A DNA stretch of 64,000 bases from Streptomyces sp. HM190 (GCF_009857135.1 NZ_CP047318.1:3162001-3226000), one strand, 5' to 3'; counted from the stretch's first letter, positions 24,240-33,942 are shown. A program made the numbers and translations. The notes: generated by a model not told the origin, from the sequence alone.

Positions 24240-25097
24240 ATGACGACGGCCGTAGCCGCCCCCTTCCGTTTCTTCCCCCTCCAGGTCGTGCGGACGCGAC
24301 GGCTGGGGCCGTCTCTCGTGCGTGTCTCCTTCGCGGGGGACGACCTGCGGTTCTTCCGGTCCGACGGGAGGGACCAGTCGCTGTCGCTGTTCCTGCCGCA
24401 GCCGGGGCAGGACGCCCCCGTCGTCCCCTACGAACTGGGCGACGGCTGGTGGCAGGCATGGCGGGAACTGCCGGACGACATGCGGGCGGTGATGCGCTCG
24501 TACACGCTGCGAGGGCTGCGGACCGACGCGTGCGGGGAGACCGCCGGGATCGACATCGACTTCGTGCTGCACGGGGTGGAGCCGGGGGCCGCCGTGCCCG
24601 CCGGGCCGGCGTCCCGGTGGGCGTCGGGGGCGCGGACCGGGGACCGGGTGGTGCTGCTCGGACCCGCGGTCGCCGACAACCGGGCGATCCGGTTCCGGCC
24701 GCCGGAGGGCACCGACCTGGTGGTGATCTGGGCGGACGAGACGGCGCTGCCGGCCGCCTCGGCGATCCTGGAGTCGCTGCCGGCCGGGACGCCGGCGCGG
24801 GTCTGGCTGGAGGTCCACCACGCGGGGGACGTCCAGGACCTGTCCACCGAGGCCGACGCCGAGATCACCTGGCTGGTGCGCGGCGAGGGCGCGCCGTCCG
24901 CGGTGGACGCCGTCCGCGCCGCCGTACTGCCGCCCTGCGCGTTGCCGTACGCCTGGATCGCCGGGGAGTCCGGGCGGGTCAAGGAGCTGCGCCGGCATCT
25001 GGTGCGGGAACGCGGCGTCGACAAGCGGCGCGTGACCTTTGTCGGGTACTGGCGTGAGGGCCTGACGGAGGAACAGCTGCGGGAGCGCGGCGAATAG
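24240..25097 (+). CDS. desF: Siderophore-interacting protein, FAD-dependent ferric-siderophore reductase
   Basis: A 285-residue cytoplasmic reductase of the SIP/ViuB family that frees iron from imported ferrioxamine. The FAD-binding motif is MRSYTLRGLR (R-x-Y-T/S-x-R). The NAD(P)H domain includes LVVIWADETALPAASAILES and the C-terminal PYAWIAGESGRVKELRRHLV with RVTFVGYWREGLTEEQL. AGGAG at 24229-24233 gives a 6-base spacing to the ATG. A 144-base gap separates it from desE with no iron box of its own visible, so it is probably read through from the desE promoter. Confidence 0.88.
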   Translation: MTTAVAAPFRFFPLQVVRTRRLGPSLVRVSFAGDDLRFFRSDGRDQSLSLFLPQPGQDAPVVPYELGDGWWQAWRELPDDMRAVMRSYTLRGLRTDACGETAGIDIDFVLHGVEPGAAVPAGPASRWASGARTGDRVVLLGPAVADNRAIRFRPPEGTDLVVIWADETALPAASAILESLPAGTPARVWLEVHHAGDVQDLSTEADAEITWLVRGEGAPSAVDAVRAAVLPPCALPYAWIAGESGRVKELRRHLVRERGVDKRRVTFVGYWREGLTEEQLRERGE

Positions 25098-25182
25098 GGC
25101 GCTCGTCGGGCCAACTGCCGTCACCGGCCGCGTGACTGACGTGATGACAGTCACGGAGGAGGCATGGCCACACCCGACCAAT

Positions 25183-25201
25183 TTAGGTTAGGCTTGCCTA
25201 A
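25183..25201. promoter_or_regulatory. Iron box upstream of desA
   Basis: TTAGGTTAGGCTTGCCTAA matches the 19-base iron-box consensus at nearly every position. It lies 75 bases upstream of the desA start and should place desABCD under DmdR1/IdeR control. Confidence 0.9.
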
Positions 25202-25276
25202 GTTGAATTCGGGATTCCACTCCACTCCCCCTCATCTCTCCGTCCCACCCGGACCCCCCGCTCGGAGGACCTCCCC

Positions 25277-26746
25277 ATGCGCTCGCACCTGCTCAATGAC
25301 ACGACCGCGGAGCGGTACCGCCGCACCGTGACCGAAGGCGTGGAGCGGGTGGCGGCCAAACTCGCCACCACCGACCGTCCGTTCACCGGTGTCGGGGTCG
25401 ACGCACTCGCTCCCGTCATCGACAGGATCGACCTCGACCGGCCGCTGCACGACACGGCCGCCGTCCTCGACGAACTGGAGGAGGTGTACCTCCGGGACGC
25501 GGTCTACTTCCACCACCCCCGCTACCTCGCCCACCTCAACTGCCCGGTCGTCATACCGGCCGTGCTCGGCGAGGCCGTCCTGTCCGCCGTCAACTCCTCG
25601 CTGGACACCTGGGACCAGTCCGCGGGCGGCACCCTGATCGAGCGGAAACTCATCGACTGGACCAACGAGCGCGTCGGCTTCGGCCCCGCCGCCGACGGCG
25701 TGTTCACCTCCGGCGGCTCGCAGTCCAACCTCCAGGCACTGCTCCTCGCCCGGGAGGAGGCGAAGCCGGGGCCCGACGGGTGGGAGGGACCGGCCGACCA
25801 CGCCCGACTGCGGATCTTCGCCTCCGAGGTCAGCCACTTCAGTGTGAAGAAGTCGGCGAAACTGCTCGGCCTCGGACCGGACGCGGTGGTCTCCGTCCCG
25901 GTCGACGCCGACAAGCGGATGCAGACCATGGCGCTCGCCCGCGAGCTGGAGCGCTGCCGCGGCGAGGGCCTCGTCCCCATGGCGGTCGTCGCCACCGCCG
26001 GCACCACCGACTTCGGGTCCATCGACCCGCTGCCCGAGATCGCCGAGCTGTGCGCCCAGTACGGGACGTGGATGCACGTCGACGCCGCCTACGGCTGCGG
26101 ACTGCTCGTCTCCCGCAAGCGGCGCGCGCTGCTCGACGGGATCGAGCGCGCCGACTCGGTCACCGTCGACTACCACAAGTCCTTCTTCCAGCCGGTGAGT
26201 TCGTCCGCGGTCCTGGTCCGGGACGGGGCGACCCTGCGCCACGCCACGTACCACGCGGAGTACCTCAACCCGCGCCGCATGGTCACCGAGCGCATCCCCA
26301 ACCAGGTCGACAAGTCCCTCCAGACCACCCGCCGCTTCGACGCGCTGAAGCTGTGGATGACGCTGCGCACGATGGGCGCCGACGGTGTCGGGCAGCTCTT
26401 CGACGAGGTCTGCGACCTGGCGGAGGAGGGCTGGCGGCTGCTCGCCGCGGACCCGCGCTACGACGTGGTCGTCGAGCCCCGCCTGTCCACGCTGGTCTAC
26501 CGCTACGTCCCCGAGGCCGTCACCGACCCCGCCCAGATCGACCGCGCCAACCTGTACGCCCGCAAGGCCCTGTTCGCCTCCGGCGACGCCGTGGTGGCGG
26601 GCACCAAGGTGGACGGCCGCCACTACCTGAAGTTCACCCTGCTCAACCCCGAGACCACGGTCGCCGACATCGCCGCCGTGCTCGACCTGATCGCCGGCCA
26701 CGCCGAGCAGTACCTGGGAGAATCCGTTGACCGCGTCGCTTCCTGA
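25277..26746 (+). CDS. desA: Lysine decarboxylase of desferrioxamine biosynthesis
   Basis: A 489-residue PLP-dependent group II decarboxylase (glutamate/aromatic type) making cadaverine from L-lysine. The PLP lysine is in [19 protein letters not shown], the cofactor-stacking and Asp region in [19 protein letters not shown], and the phosphate-binding [15 protein letters not shown] near residue 140. It has the standard length. It begins the desABCD operon behind the iron box and overlaps desB by 20 bases. Confidence 0.95.
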   Translation: MRSHLLNDTTAERYRRTVTEGVERVAAKLATTDRPFTGVGVDALAPVIDRIDLDRPLHDTAAVLDELEEVYLRDAVYFHHPRYLAHLNCPVVIPAVLGEAVLSAVNSSLDTWDQSAGGTLIERKLIDWTNERVGFGPAADGVFTSGGSQSNLQALLLAREEAKPGPDGWEGPADHARLRIFASEVSHFSVKKSAKLLGLGPDAVVSVPVDADKRMQTMALARELERCRGEGLVPMAVVATAGTTDFGSIDPLPEIAELCAQYGTWMHVDAAYGCGLLVSRKRRALLDGIERADSVTVDYHKSFFQPVSSSAVLVRDGATLRHATYHAEYLNPRRMVTERIPNQVDKSLQTTRRFDALKLWMTLRTMGADGVGQLFDEVCDLAEEGWRLLAADPRYDVVVEPRLSTLVYRYVPEAVTDPAQIDRANLYARKALFASGDAVVAGTKVDGRHYLKFTLLNPETTVADIAAVLDLIAGHAEQYLGESVDRVAS

Positions 26747-28016
26747 ACCCGCCGGGCACGTCCACGACTTCATCGGCATCGGACTGGGACCCTTCAACCT
26801 CGGCCTGGCCTGCCTCACCGAGCCCATCGCCGAACTCGACGGGATCTTCCTGGACGCGAAGCCGCACTTCGAGTGGCACTCGGGGATGTTCCTCGACGGC
26901 GCCCACCTCCAGACCCCGTTCATGTCGGACCTGGTCACCCTCGCCGACCCGACGTCGCCGTACTCCTTCCTCAACTACCTGAAGGAATCCGGCCGGCTGT
27001 ACTCGTTCTACATCCGCGAGAACTTCTACCCACTGCGCGTCGAGTACGACGACTACTGCCGCTGGGCCGCGAACCGGCTGAGCAACGTCCGCTTCGGCAC
27101 GACGGTCACCGAGGTGACGTACGAGGACGACGTGTACGCGGTGCGGACGGCCGGCGGGGAGGTCCTGCGCGCCCGGCGGCTGGTCCTCGGCACCGGCACC
27201 GTCCCGCACGTCCCCGAGGCGTGCGAGGGCCTGGGCGGCGACTTCTTCCACAACGCGCAGTACGTGCACCGCAAGGCGGAGCTGCTGAAGAAGAAGTCGA
27301 TCACGATCATCGGCAGCGGGCAGAGCGCCGCGGAGATCTACTACGAGCTGCTCTCCGAGATCGACGTCCACGGCTACCGGCTCAACTGGGTCACCCGCTC
27401 CCCCCGGTTCTTCCCCCTCGAATACACCAAGCTGACGCTGGAGATGACGTCCCCGGACTACATCGACTACTTCCACGCGCTGCCCGAGGACACCCGCTAC
27501 CGGCTGGAGAAGCAGCAGAAGGGCCTGTTCAAGGGCATCAACGGGGATCTGATCGACTCGATCTTCGACCTGCTGTACCAGAAGAACGTGACCGCCGGCG
27601 GCCGCCCGGTCCCCACCCGGCTGCTCACCAACTCCACCCTGCGCAGCGCCTCCTACACGGACGGCCGGTACACCCTCGGCTTCCGCCAGGACGAGCAGGG
27701 CAAGGACTTCGCGATCGAGACCGAGGGCCTGGTCCTGGCCACCGGCTACCACTACCGGCCGCCGGCGTTCCTCGCCCCGATCCGCGACCGGCTCGTCCAC
27801 GACGGCCACGGCCGCTTCGACGTGGCCCGCAACTACGCCATCGACACCACCGGCCGCGGGATCTTCCTGCAGAACGCGGGCGTCCACACCCACAGCATCA
27901 CCTCGCCCGACCTGGGCATGGGCGCGTACCGCAACGCGTCCATCATCCGTGAGCTGCTGGGCACCGAGTACTACCCGGTCGAGAAGACCATCGCCTTCCA
28001 GGAGTTCGCGGTATGA
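26727..28016 (+). CDS. desB: Cadaverine/lysine N-hydroxylase of desferrioxamine biosynthesis
   Basis: A 429-residue FAD- and NADPH-dependent N-monooxygenase (SidA/IucD family) that hydroxylates cadaverine. FAD motif [17 protein letters not shown] lies about residue 18, NADPH motif [18 protein letters not shown] about 195, and the [14 protein letters not shown] motif near 350. The start is TTG at 26727 with GGGAG upstream; no other start precedes the FAD motif, so this rare codon is well supported. It overlaps desA by 20 bases and desC by 4, so translation is coupled. Confidence 0.94.
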   Translation: MTASLPEPAGHVHDFIGIGLGPFNLGLACLTEPIAELDGIFLDAKPHFEWHSGMFLDGAHLQTPFMSDLVTLADPTSPYSFLNYLKESGRLYSFYIRENFYPLRVEYDDYCRWAANRLSNVRFGTTVTEVTYEDDVYAVRTAGGEVLRARRLVLGTGTVPHVPEACEGLGGDFFHNAQYVHRKAELLKKKSITIIGSGQSAAEIYYELLSEIDVHGYRLNWVTRSPRFFPLEYTKLTLEMTSPDYIDYFHALPEDTRYRLEKQQKGLFKGINGDLIDSIFDLLYQKNVTAGGRPVPTRLLTNSTLRSASYTDGRYTLGFRQDEQGKDFAIETEGLVLATGYHYRPPAFLAPIRDRLVHDGHGRFDVARNYAIDTTGRGIFLQNAGVHTHSITSPDLGMGAYRNASIIRELLGTEYYPVEKTIAFQEFAV

Positions 28017-28567
28017 GCGGCACGGACTTCACCTTCCGCCCCCTGGACCCGCTGGGGGACGCGGAGCTGCTGCACGGCTGGGTCACCCACCCCAAGGCTG
28101 CCTACTGGATGATGCAGGACGCCCGGCCGGAGGACGTCGAGCGCGCCTACCTGGAGATCGCGGCCGACCCCCACCACCACGCCCTGCTGGGCCTGCGCGA
28201 CGGCGAGCCCGCCTTCCTGATGGAGAAGTACGACCCCGCCCACCGCGAGCTGGTCGGCCTGTACGAGCCGGAGCCCGGCGATGTCGGCATGCACTTCCTG
28301 GTGCCGCCGACGGACACCCCCGTGCACGGGTTCACCCGGTCCGTGATCACCGCCGTGATGGCGCACCTCTTCGAGGACCCGGCCACCCGCCGGGTCGTCG
28401 TCGAGCCGGACGTGTCCAACACGGCGGTGCACGCGCTCAACGCGTTCGTCGGTTTCGTCCCCGACCGCGAGATCGACAAGCCGGAGAAGCGCGCCCTGCT
28501 CAGCTTCTGCACCCGCGAGCAGTTCCTCGCCCGTCACCGCCTCGCCGCCCGAGGAGTCCCCGTATGA
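28013..28567 (+). CDS. desC: N-hydroxycadaverine acyltransferase of desferrioxamine biosynthesis
   Basis: A 184-residue GNAT-type acyltransferase (IucB/RhbD-like) that adds succinyl or acetyl groups to N-hydroxycadaverine. Conserved stretches are [39 protein letters not shown] and [20 protein letters not shown]. It is joined to desB and desD by ATGA overlaps. Confidence 0.93.
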   Translation: MSGTDFTFRPLDPLGDAELLHGWVTHPKAAYWMMQDARPEDVERAYLEIAADPHHHALLGLRDGEPAFLMEKYDPAHRELVGLYEPEPGDVGMHFLVPPTDTPVHGFTRSVITAVMAHLFEDPATRRVVVEPDVSNTAVHALNAFVGFVPDREIDKPEKRALLSFCTREQFLARHRLAARGVPV

Positions 28568-30336
28568 CCCTGTCCGATGCCGTGGCGCATCTGTCCCCCC
28601 ACCGCTGGGCACGGGCCAACCGCCTGCTCGTCCGCAAAGCCCTCGCCGAGTTCGCCCACGAGCGGCTCATCACGCCGCAGGCCACCGCCGACGGCCGCTT
28701 CGAGGTCCGCAGCGACGACGGTCAGACCCGCTACGGGTTCACCGCGACGCGCTACGCCCTCGACCACTGGCAGGTCGACGCCGACTCGATCACCCGTCAC
28801 CGGGACGGCGTCGACCTCCCCCTCGCCGCGCTGGACTTCTTCATCGAGCTGAGGGGGTCCCTGGGGCTGAGCGACGAGATCCTCCCCGTCTACCTGGAGG
28901 AGATCTCCTCCACCCTCTCCGGCACCTGCTACAAGCTGACCAGACCGCAGGTCCCGGTCGCCGAGCTGGTGGACGCCGGCTTCCAGGCCGTCGAGACCGG
29001 GATGACCGAGGGCCACCCCTGCTTCGTCGCCAACAACGGCCGCCTCGGCTTCGGCGTCCACGAGTACCTGGCGTACGCCCCCGAGACGGCGAGCCCGGTC
29101 CGCCTGGTCTGGCTGGCCGCGCACCGCTCCCGGGCGGCGTTCACGGCGGGCGTCGGCATCGAGTACGAGACCTTCCTGCGGGACGAGCTGGGCGCGGAGA
29201 CCGTCGCCCGCTTCACCTCCGTCCTCACCGGCCTGGACCTCGACCCGGCCGACTACCTGTTCATCCCGGTCCACCCCTGGCAGTGGTGGAACAAGCTGTC
29301 CGTGACCTTCGCCGCCGAGGTCGCCCGGCGGCACCTCGTGCTGCTCGGCGAGGGCGACGACGCGTACCTGGCCCAGCAGTCCATCCGCACCTTCTTCAAC
29401 GCCTCCAGCCCGGAGAAGCACTACGTGAAGACGGCCCTGTCCGTCCTCAACATGGGCTTCATGCGGGGCCTGTCGGCGGCGTACATGGAGGCGACCCCGG
29501 CGATCAACGACTGGCTGGCCGCCCTGATCGAGAACGACCCGGTGCTGAAGTCGACGGGCCTGACGATCATCCGCGAGCGCGCCGCCGTCGGCTACCGGCA
29601 CCTGGAGTACGAGGCCGCCACCGACCGGTACTCCCCGTACCGCAAGATGCTGGCCGCGCTGTGGCGGGAGAGCCCGGTGGCGTCCCTCCGGGAGGGCGAG
29701 TCACTGGCGACGATGGCCTCGCTGGTCCATGTCGACCACGAGGGCGACGGCTTCGCGGCGGCCCTGATCGCCCGCTCGGGCCTGACCCCGACGGAATGGC
29801 TGCGCCGCTACCTGAACGCGTACCTCACGCCGCTGCTGCACTGCTTCTACGCCTACGACCTGGTGTTCATGCCGCACGGCGAGAACGTCATCCTGGTGCT
29901 GAAGGACGGGGCGGTCGAGCGGGCGATCTTCAAGGACATCGCGGAGGAGATCGCGGTCATGGACCCGCAGGCGGTCCTCCCGCCGACGGTCGAGCGCCTG
30001 CGGGTGGACGTCCCCGACGACAAGAAGCTCCTGTCGATCTTCACGGACGTCTTCGACTGCTTCTTCCGCTTCCTCGCCGCCCAGCTGGCCGAGGAGGGTG
30101 TGCTGGCGGAGGACGACTTCTGGCGGACGGTCGCCGAGACGGTACGCGACTACCAGCACGCGGTGCCCGAACTGGCCGACAAGTTCGCCCAGTACGACAT
30201 GTTCGCGCCCGAGTTCGCGCTGTCCTGCCTCAACCGGCTCCAACTGCGCGACAACCGCCAGATGGTCGACCTGTCGGACCCGGCCGGCGCGCTGCAACTG
30301 GTCGGCGACCTGAGGAACCCGATAGCGGGCCTGTAG
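28564..30336 (+). CDS. desD: NIS synthetase of desferrioxamine biosynthesis
   Basis: A 590-residue ATP-dependent NRPS-independent siderophore synthetase (IucA/IucC) that oligomerises and cyclises N-hydroxy-N-succinylcadaverine to desferrioxamine. Family landmarks are MTEGHPCFVANNGRLGFGVH, IPVHPWQWWNKL, SIRTFFNASSPEKHYVKTAL, and MPHGENVILVLKDGAVERAI in the C-terminal (FhuF-like) half. It ends the des operon with a strong terminator beyond. Complete and of usual length. Confidence 0.95.
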   Translation: MTLSDAVAHLSPHRWARANRLLVRKALAEFAHERLITPQATADGRFEVRSDDGQTRYGFTATRYALDHWQVDADSITRHRDGVDLPLAALDFFIELRGSLGLSDEILPVYLEEISSTLSGTCYKLTRPQVPVAELVDAGFQAVETGMTEGHPCFVANNGRLGFGVHEYLAYAPETASPVRLVWLAAHRSRAAFTAGVGIEYETFLRDELGAETVARFTSVLTGLDLDPADYLFIPVHPWQWWNKLSVTFAAEVARRHLVLLGEGDDAYLAQQSIRTFFNASSPEKHYVKTALSVLNMGFMRGLSAAYMEATPAINDWLAALIENDPVLKSTGLTIIRERAAVGYRHLEYEAATDRYSPYRKMLAALWRESPVASLREGESLATMASLVHVDHEGDGFAAALIARSGLTPTEWLRRYLNAYLTPLLHCFYAYDLVFMPHGENVILVLKDGAVERAIFKDIAEEIAVMDPQAVLPPTVERLRVDVPDDKKLLSIFTDVFDCFFRFLAAQLAEEGVLAEDDFWRTVAETVRDYQHAVPELADKFAQYDMFAPEFALSCLNRLQLRDNRQMVDLSDPAGALQLVGDLRNPIAGL

Positions 30337-30360
30337 CCCCCGGCACGTCCCCCAAGAACA

Positions 30361-30399
30361 GACGGGCACCTCGGAGTACGGTCCTGCGAGGTGCCCGTC
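30361..30399. terminator. Terminator after desD
   Basis: A perfect 13-bp stem GACGGGCACCTCG (30361-30373), 13-base loop, and complement (30387-30399), between desD and the leftward GH20 remnant. Confidence 0.8.
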
Positions 30400-30445
30400 G
30401 CGTCGTGCCGATGCACACCCGCCGGCGGGACCCGAACCCCGCGTC

Positions 30446-31043
30446 CTACCGCGCGGGCCAGTCCACCTGCGGCGACCGGTGGTACCCGATCCCGAGCGCC
30501 GCCCACCGTGGCCCCTGCGCGGCCGACCGCACCCGATAGCCGTCCCAGTCGTGCGTCGAGGCCGGCGACCAGCCCGGCTCGGCGACGCCCGGCAGCCTCG
30601 GGAACACCATCCGGTCCATGTCGGCGGGCGTCACGACCGTCTCCGTCCACAGCGGCGCCTCGACCCCCCGGACCGCCGAGGCCGGCACGCCGTCCCGGTA
30701 GGCGCCCGGATCCCAGTCGTAGGACCGCCGCACCTCCACGTACCCCGCCCAGTCGAGCCCCAGCGGCGTGTCCTTGTCGTACTTCATGTCGAGTTGACGT
30801 GCTCTCCCGGCTGAAGCCGGGAGATTCCTGCCCACCTCGCGGTGGCGGGCTGGACGCCGCAGGGGCGCCGCCGACCTGGGTGGAGCCGCCGCGGGTGGCG
30901 AGGCGCGGCCAGGAGTCGATCGCGATGCGCCAGCCCTGGTCGTCGGAGAGGTGCAGGTGCAGGTGCAGCTTGTCGAACCTGTGGAGCGCCAGCTGGTCGA
31001 CGTACCGCTTGCCCTGGTCGACGGTGAGGAAGGCCCGGCTGCC
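30446..31043 (-). pseudogene. Disrupted GH20 beta-N-acetylhexosaminidase
   Basis: Two pieces of one GH20 enzyme remain. The upstream piece (31043 down to about 30867) encodes FLTVDQGKRYVDQLALHRF, LHLHLHLSDDQGWRIAIDSW and RLATRGGSTQVGG. The downstream piece (30787-30446), in a different frame, encodes MKYDKDTPLGLDWAGYVEVR, VEAPLWTETVVTPADMD and the C-terminus VDWPAR. The middle of the TIM barrel, including the catalytic Asp-Glu (normally GGDE), and the whole N-terminus are absent. An IS200/IS605-like end occupies the internal gap. The LHLHLHLSD stretch has an extra His-Leu from a 6-base duplication. From memory, an intact hexosaminidase sits next to desD in S. coelicolor. The locus cannot make an active enzyme. 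Confidence 0.8.
30793..30850 (-). mobile_element. Remnant of an IS200/IS605-type element right end
   Basis: Read on the minus strand, the segment has GTGGGCAGGAATCTCCCGGC followed by a perfect 10-bp hairpin (TCTCCCGGCT/AGCCGGGAGA, plus-strand 30803-30824, GA loop) and ends in GCACGTCAA. This arrangement is typical of the right end of TnpB-bearing IS605-family elements, which also forms the 3' end of the TnpB guide RNA scaffold (recognised from memory). A second small hairpin CCACC-TCGC-GGTGG is at 30833-30846. No tnpA or tnpB remains, and the remnant exactly fills the internal gap in the GH20 gene. Confidence 0.5.
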
Positions 31044-31095
31044 GCACCCGTCAAGCGCCGCCGACGCACCCGCGCCGCGGCTCCCCGCCCCCGGC

Positions 31096-31218
31096 GGCGG
31101 GGACGACCACGACGCCCTGCTGCGCCGTCTGCGTGAGCTGGGCGAGCTGCACAGGTCGGGCGTCCTCACGGACGAGGAGTTCACGCTGGCCAAGCAGGCG
31201 GTCCTCAAGCGCATGTGA
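31096..31218 (+). pseudogene. Headless SHOCT-domain gene
   Basis: The frame ends in a clear SHOCT domain: DALLRRLRELGELHRSGVLT followed by DEEFTLAKQAVLKRM and a stop. Upstream of about 31096 the same frame runs into antisense GH20 sequence and offers no credible start or membrane segment. SHOCT domains normally sit at the C-terminus of longer proteins, so the 5' part has been lost. It and the GH20 gene faced away from each other, and both lost their 5' ends at the same junction near 31045-31095. Confidence 0.6.
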
Positions 31219-31259
31219 CCCGCCCGGGACCGCCGCGCGCGGGCCCTCCGACAGCAGCT

Positions 31260-31275
31260 TGCCCGAAATCGGGCA
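31260..31275. promoter_or_regulatory. 16-base palindrome upstream of the small gene before glmS
   Basis: TGCCCGA-AA-TCGGGCA has perfect 7-base arms and lies 42 bases upstream of the GTG at 31318. It is a candidate operator, or a terminator hairpin for the SHOCT remnant. It has no U-tract. Confidence 0.4.
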
Positions 31276-31317
31276 GGATTCTTGCGAAACGGACGCCCGT
31301 ACCCCAGGATCTACCGG

Positions 31318-31575
31318 GTGCACGACGAACTTGTCGATCATCTGACGCGGTCCACGCCCTTGAGCCGGGGCGAGGCCCTGCGGGTGATCCAGGACGTGCT
31401 CGCCTACTTCGACGAGACGACGGAGGACTACGTCCGTCGCCGCCACCGCGAGCTCCAGGCCCAGGGCCTGGTGAACGCGGCGATCTTCGAACGGATCGCG
31501 GCGGATCTGACATACCGGGCGGTCGCGCCGCCGGAGCTGACGCTCAGGCAGCTGCGCCGCATCGTCTACGGCTGA
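31318..31575 (+). CDS. Conserved small protein of unknown function upstream of glmS
   Basis: An 85-residue helical, highly charged protein (VHDELVDHLTRSTPLSRGEA ... FDETTEDYVRRRHRELQAQG). Similar short proteins occur beside glmS2 in other streptomycetes, as far as I recall, but no function is known to me. The GTG at 31318 is chosen for AGGA 8 bases upstream; a TTG at 31282 would add 12 residues. It ends 52 bases before glmS on the same strand and is probably co-transcribed with it. Confidence 0.65.
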   Translation: MHDELVDHLTRSTPLSRGEALRVIQDVLAYFDETTEDYVRRRHRELQAQGLVNAAIFERIAADLTYRAVAPPELTLRQLRRIVYG

Positions 31576-31627
31576 CGGGACGGCCACGGACCCGGTACAC
31601 ACCGACCGAGAAACGGGATACCCATAC

Positions 31628-33445
31628 ATGTGCGGAATTGTCGGCTACATCGGCAAGCGTGATGTCGCGCCGCTGCTCCTGGAGGGCCTGCAGCGCCTGG
31701 AGTACCGGGGCTACGACTCCGCGGGCATAGTGGTCACCTCGCCCAGGACGGCCGGGCTGAAGATGGTCAAGGCCAAGGGCCGGGTCCGGGACCTGGAGGC
31801 CAAGGTCCCCGCGCGCTTCAAGGGCACCACCGGCATCGCCCACACCCGCTGGGCCACCCACGGCGCCCCCTCCGACATCAACGCCCACCCGCACATGTCG
31901 GCCGACGACAAGGTCGCCGTCGTCCACAACGGCATCATCGACAACGCCTCCGACCTGCGCCGCAAGCTGGAGGCGGACGGCGTCGAGTTCCTCTCCGAGA
32001 CGGACACCGAGGTCCTCACCCACCTCATCGCCCGCTCCCAGGCGGAGACCCTGGAGGAGAAGGTCCGCCAGGCCCTGCGGATCGTCGAGGGCACCTACGG
32101 CATCGCCGTCATGCACGCCGACTTCAACGACCGCATCGTCGTCGCCCGCAACGGCTCCCCGGTCGTCCTCGGCATCGGCGAGAAGGAGATGTTCGTCGCC
32201 TCGGACATCGCCGCGCTGGTCGCCCACACCCGGCAGATAGTGACCCTCGACGACGGCGAGATGGCCACCCTCAAGGCCGACGACTTCCGCACCTACACCA
32301 CGGAGGGCACCCGCACCACCGCGGAGCCCACCACCGTGGAGTGGGAGGCGGCCTCGTACGACATGGGCGGCCACGACACGTACATGCACAAGGAGATCCA
32401 CGAGCAGGCCGACGCCGTGGACCGGGTGCTGCGCGGCCGCATCGACGACCGGTTCTCCACCGTGCACCTCGGCGGTCTCAACCTGGACGCCCGCGAGGCG
32501 CGCCAGATCCGCCGGGTGAAGATCCTCGGCTGCGGCACCTCGTACCACGCGGGCATGATCGGCGCCCAGATGATCGAGGAGCTGGCCCGCATCCCCGCCG
32601 ACGCCGAGCCGGCCTCCGAGTTCCGCTACCGCAACGCGGTCGTGGACCCCGACACCCTCTACGTCGCCGTCTCCCAGTCCGGTGAGACCTACGACGTACT
32701 GGCGGCCGTCCAGGAGCTGAAGCGCAAGGGCGCCCGCGTCCTCGGCGTGGTGAACGTCGTCGGCTCGGCGATCGCCCGCGAGGCCGACGGCGGCATCTAC
32801 GTCCACGCGGGCCCCGAGGTCTGCGTGGTCTCCACGAAGTGCTTCACCAACACGACGGTGGCCTTCGCGCTCCTCGCCCTGCACCTGGGCCGCACCCGCG
32901 ACCTCTCGGTCCGCGACGGCAAGCGGATCATCGAGGGCCTGCGCAAGCTGCCCGCACAGATCGCCGAGATGCTGGAGCAGGAGGAGGAGATCAAGAAGCT
33001 GGCCCTGGAGTACGCCGAGGCCCGCTCGATGCTCTTCATCGGCCGGGTCCGCGGCTACCCGGTCGCCCGCGAGGCCTCCCTCAAGCTCAAGGAGGTCTCG
33101 TACATCCACGCCGAGGCCTACCCCGCCTCCGAGCTGAAGCACGGCCCGCTGGCCCTGATCGAGCCGGCGCTCCCCACGGTCGCGATCGTCCCCGACGACG
33201 ACCTGCTGGAGAAGAACCGCGCCGCGCTGGAGGAGATCAAGGCCCGCAGCGGCAAGATCCTCGCCGTCGCGCACCAGGAGCAGGAGAAGGCCGACCAGAC
33301 GATCGTCGTCCCCAAGAACGAGGACGAACTCGACCCGATCCTGATGGGCATCCCCCTCCAACTCCTCGCCTACCACACGGCGCTGGCCCTCGGCCGGGAC
33401 ATCGACAAGCCGCGGAACCTGGCGAAGTCGGTGACGGTGGAGTAG
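31628..33445 (+). CDS. glmS: Glutamine-fructose-6-phosphate aminotransferase (isomerising)
   Basis: A 605-residue two-part enzyme making glucosamine-6-phosphate for peptidoglycan. The glutaminase domain starts with the nucleophile Cys2 in MCGIVGYIGKRDVAPLLLEG and contains RWATHGAPSDINAHPH. Two SIS domains follow (ILGCGTSYHAGMIGAQMIEE and SQSGETYDVLAAVQE; later RGYPVAREASLKLKEVSYIH), and the chain ends LAKSVTVE. Length is standard. Streptomyces often carry two glmS genes; position suggests glmS2. No glmS ribozyme is visible in the 52-base leader. A strong terminator follows. Confidence 0.95.
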   Translation: MCGIVGYIGKRDVAPLLLEGLQRLEYRGYDSAGIVVTSPRTAGLKMVKAKGRVRDLEAKVPARFKGTTGIAHTRWATHGAPSDINAHPHMSADDKVAVVHNGIIDNASDLRRKLEADGVEFLSETDTEVLTHLIARSQAETLEEKVRQALRIVEGTYGIAVMHADFNDRIVVARNGSPVVLGIGEKEMFVASDIAALVAHTRQIVTLDDGEMATLKADDFRTYTTEGTRTTAEPTTVEWEAASYDMGGHDTYMHKEIHEQADAVDRVLRGRIDDRFSTVHLGGLNLDAREARQIRRVKILGCGTSYHAGMIGAQMIEELARIPADAEPASEFRYRNAVVDPDTLYVAVSQSGETYDVLAAVQELKRKGARVLGVVNVVGSAIAREADGGIYVHAGPEVCVVSTKCFTNTTVAFALLALHLGRTRDLSVRDGKRIIEGLRKLPAQIAEMLEQEEEIKKLALEYAEARSMLFIGRVRGYPVAREASLKLKEVSYIHAEAYPASELKHGPLALIEPALPTVAIVPDDDLLEKNRAALEEIKARSGKILAVAHQEQEKADQTIVVPKNEDELDPILMGIPLQLLAYHTALALGRDIDKPRNLAKSVTVE

Positions 33446-33486
33446 TCGGGCGACCACGCTCCCCCGCACGGGCGAGAACAGCCGAA

Positions 33487-33525
33487 CGGACCCCCACGTG
33501 GTGCCACCGCACCCGTGGGGGTCCG
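33487..33525 (+). terminator. glmS terminator
   Basis: Stem CGGACCCCCACG (33487-33498) with its exact complement (33514-33525), 41 bases after the glmS stop. Confidence 0.8.
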
Positions 33526-33942
33526 CTCCATGTCGCCGGGGTCGCCCAACTCCCCGGCACCGGCTGCCGGTCAACCCGTGGCCGTCACACCCCGTCCGGC
33601 AGCCCGCCTGGGAAGCCTCGTGGGCCGGTGGGCCGACGCCGCGCGCGGCGGCCCGTACGTCGGCCGCCCGAGAGCGAGTTGACCCAGCACGGGTTATGCC
33701 CTTCACAAGAGCACAAACACCTCTACGCGCCAGTAGGTTCACCCGGCGGCGCACGGCGGACCCGCGCGAAGCCCCGCCATCCCACCTGTGGGAAACGGGA
33801 GTTGCGGGACGGAAGGAGGAGAGGCGGGAGAAGGGAGGGAGCGCGGCGGAGGGGAGCCACCGGACGACGGACAACGGGCCTACGGGCTACGGGCTACGGG
33901 CTACGGGCTACGGGCTACGGGCTACGGGCTACGGGCTACGGG
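33526..33942. other. Gene-free interval between glmS and the stress-protein gene
   Basis: About 400 bases with no credible coding sequence on either strand. The right third turns purine rich (GGAGGAGAGGCGGGAGAAGG near 33815) and then into a heptamer repeat. No RNA gene was recognised. Confidence 0.6.

Noticed and set aside
23046-30336. Siderophore cluster as a novel pathway
   Set aside because: Gene order, motifs and iron boxes match the known desferrioxamine system.
31576-31627. glmS ribozyme or riboswitch in the glmS leader
   Set aside because: The gap is only 52 bases and has no recognisable ribozyme core; actinobacterial glmS genes are not known to carry it.
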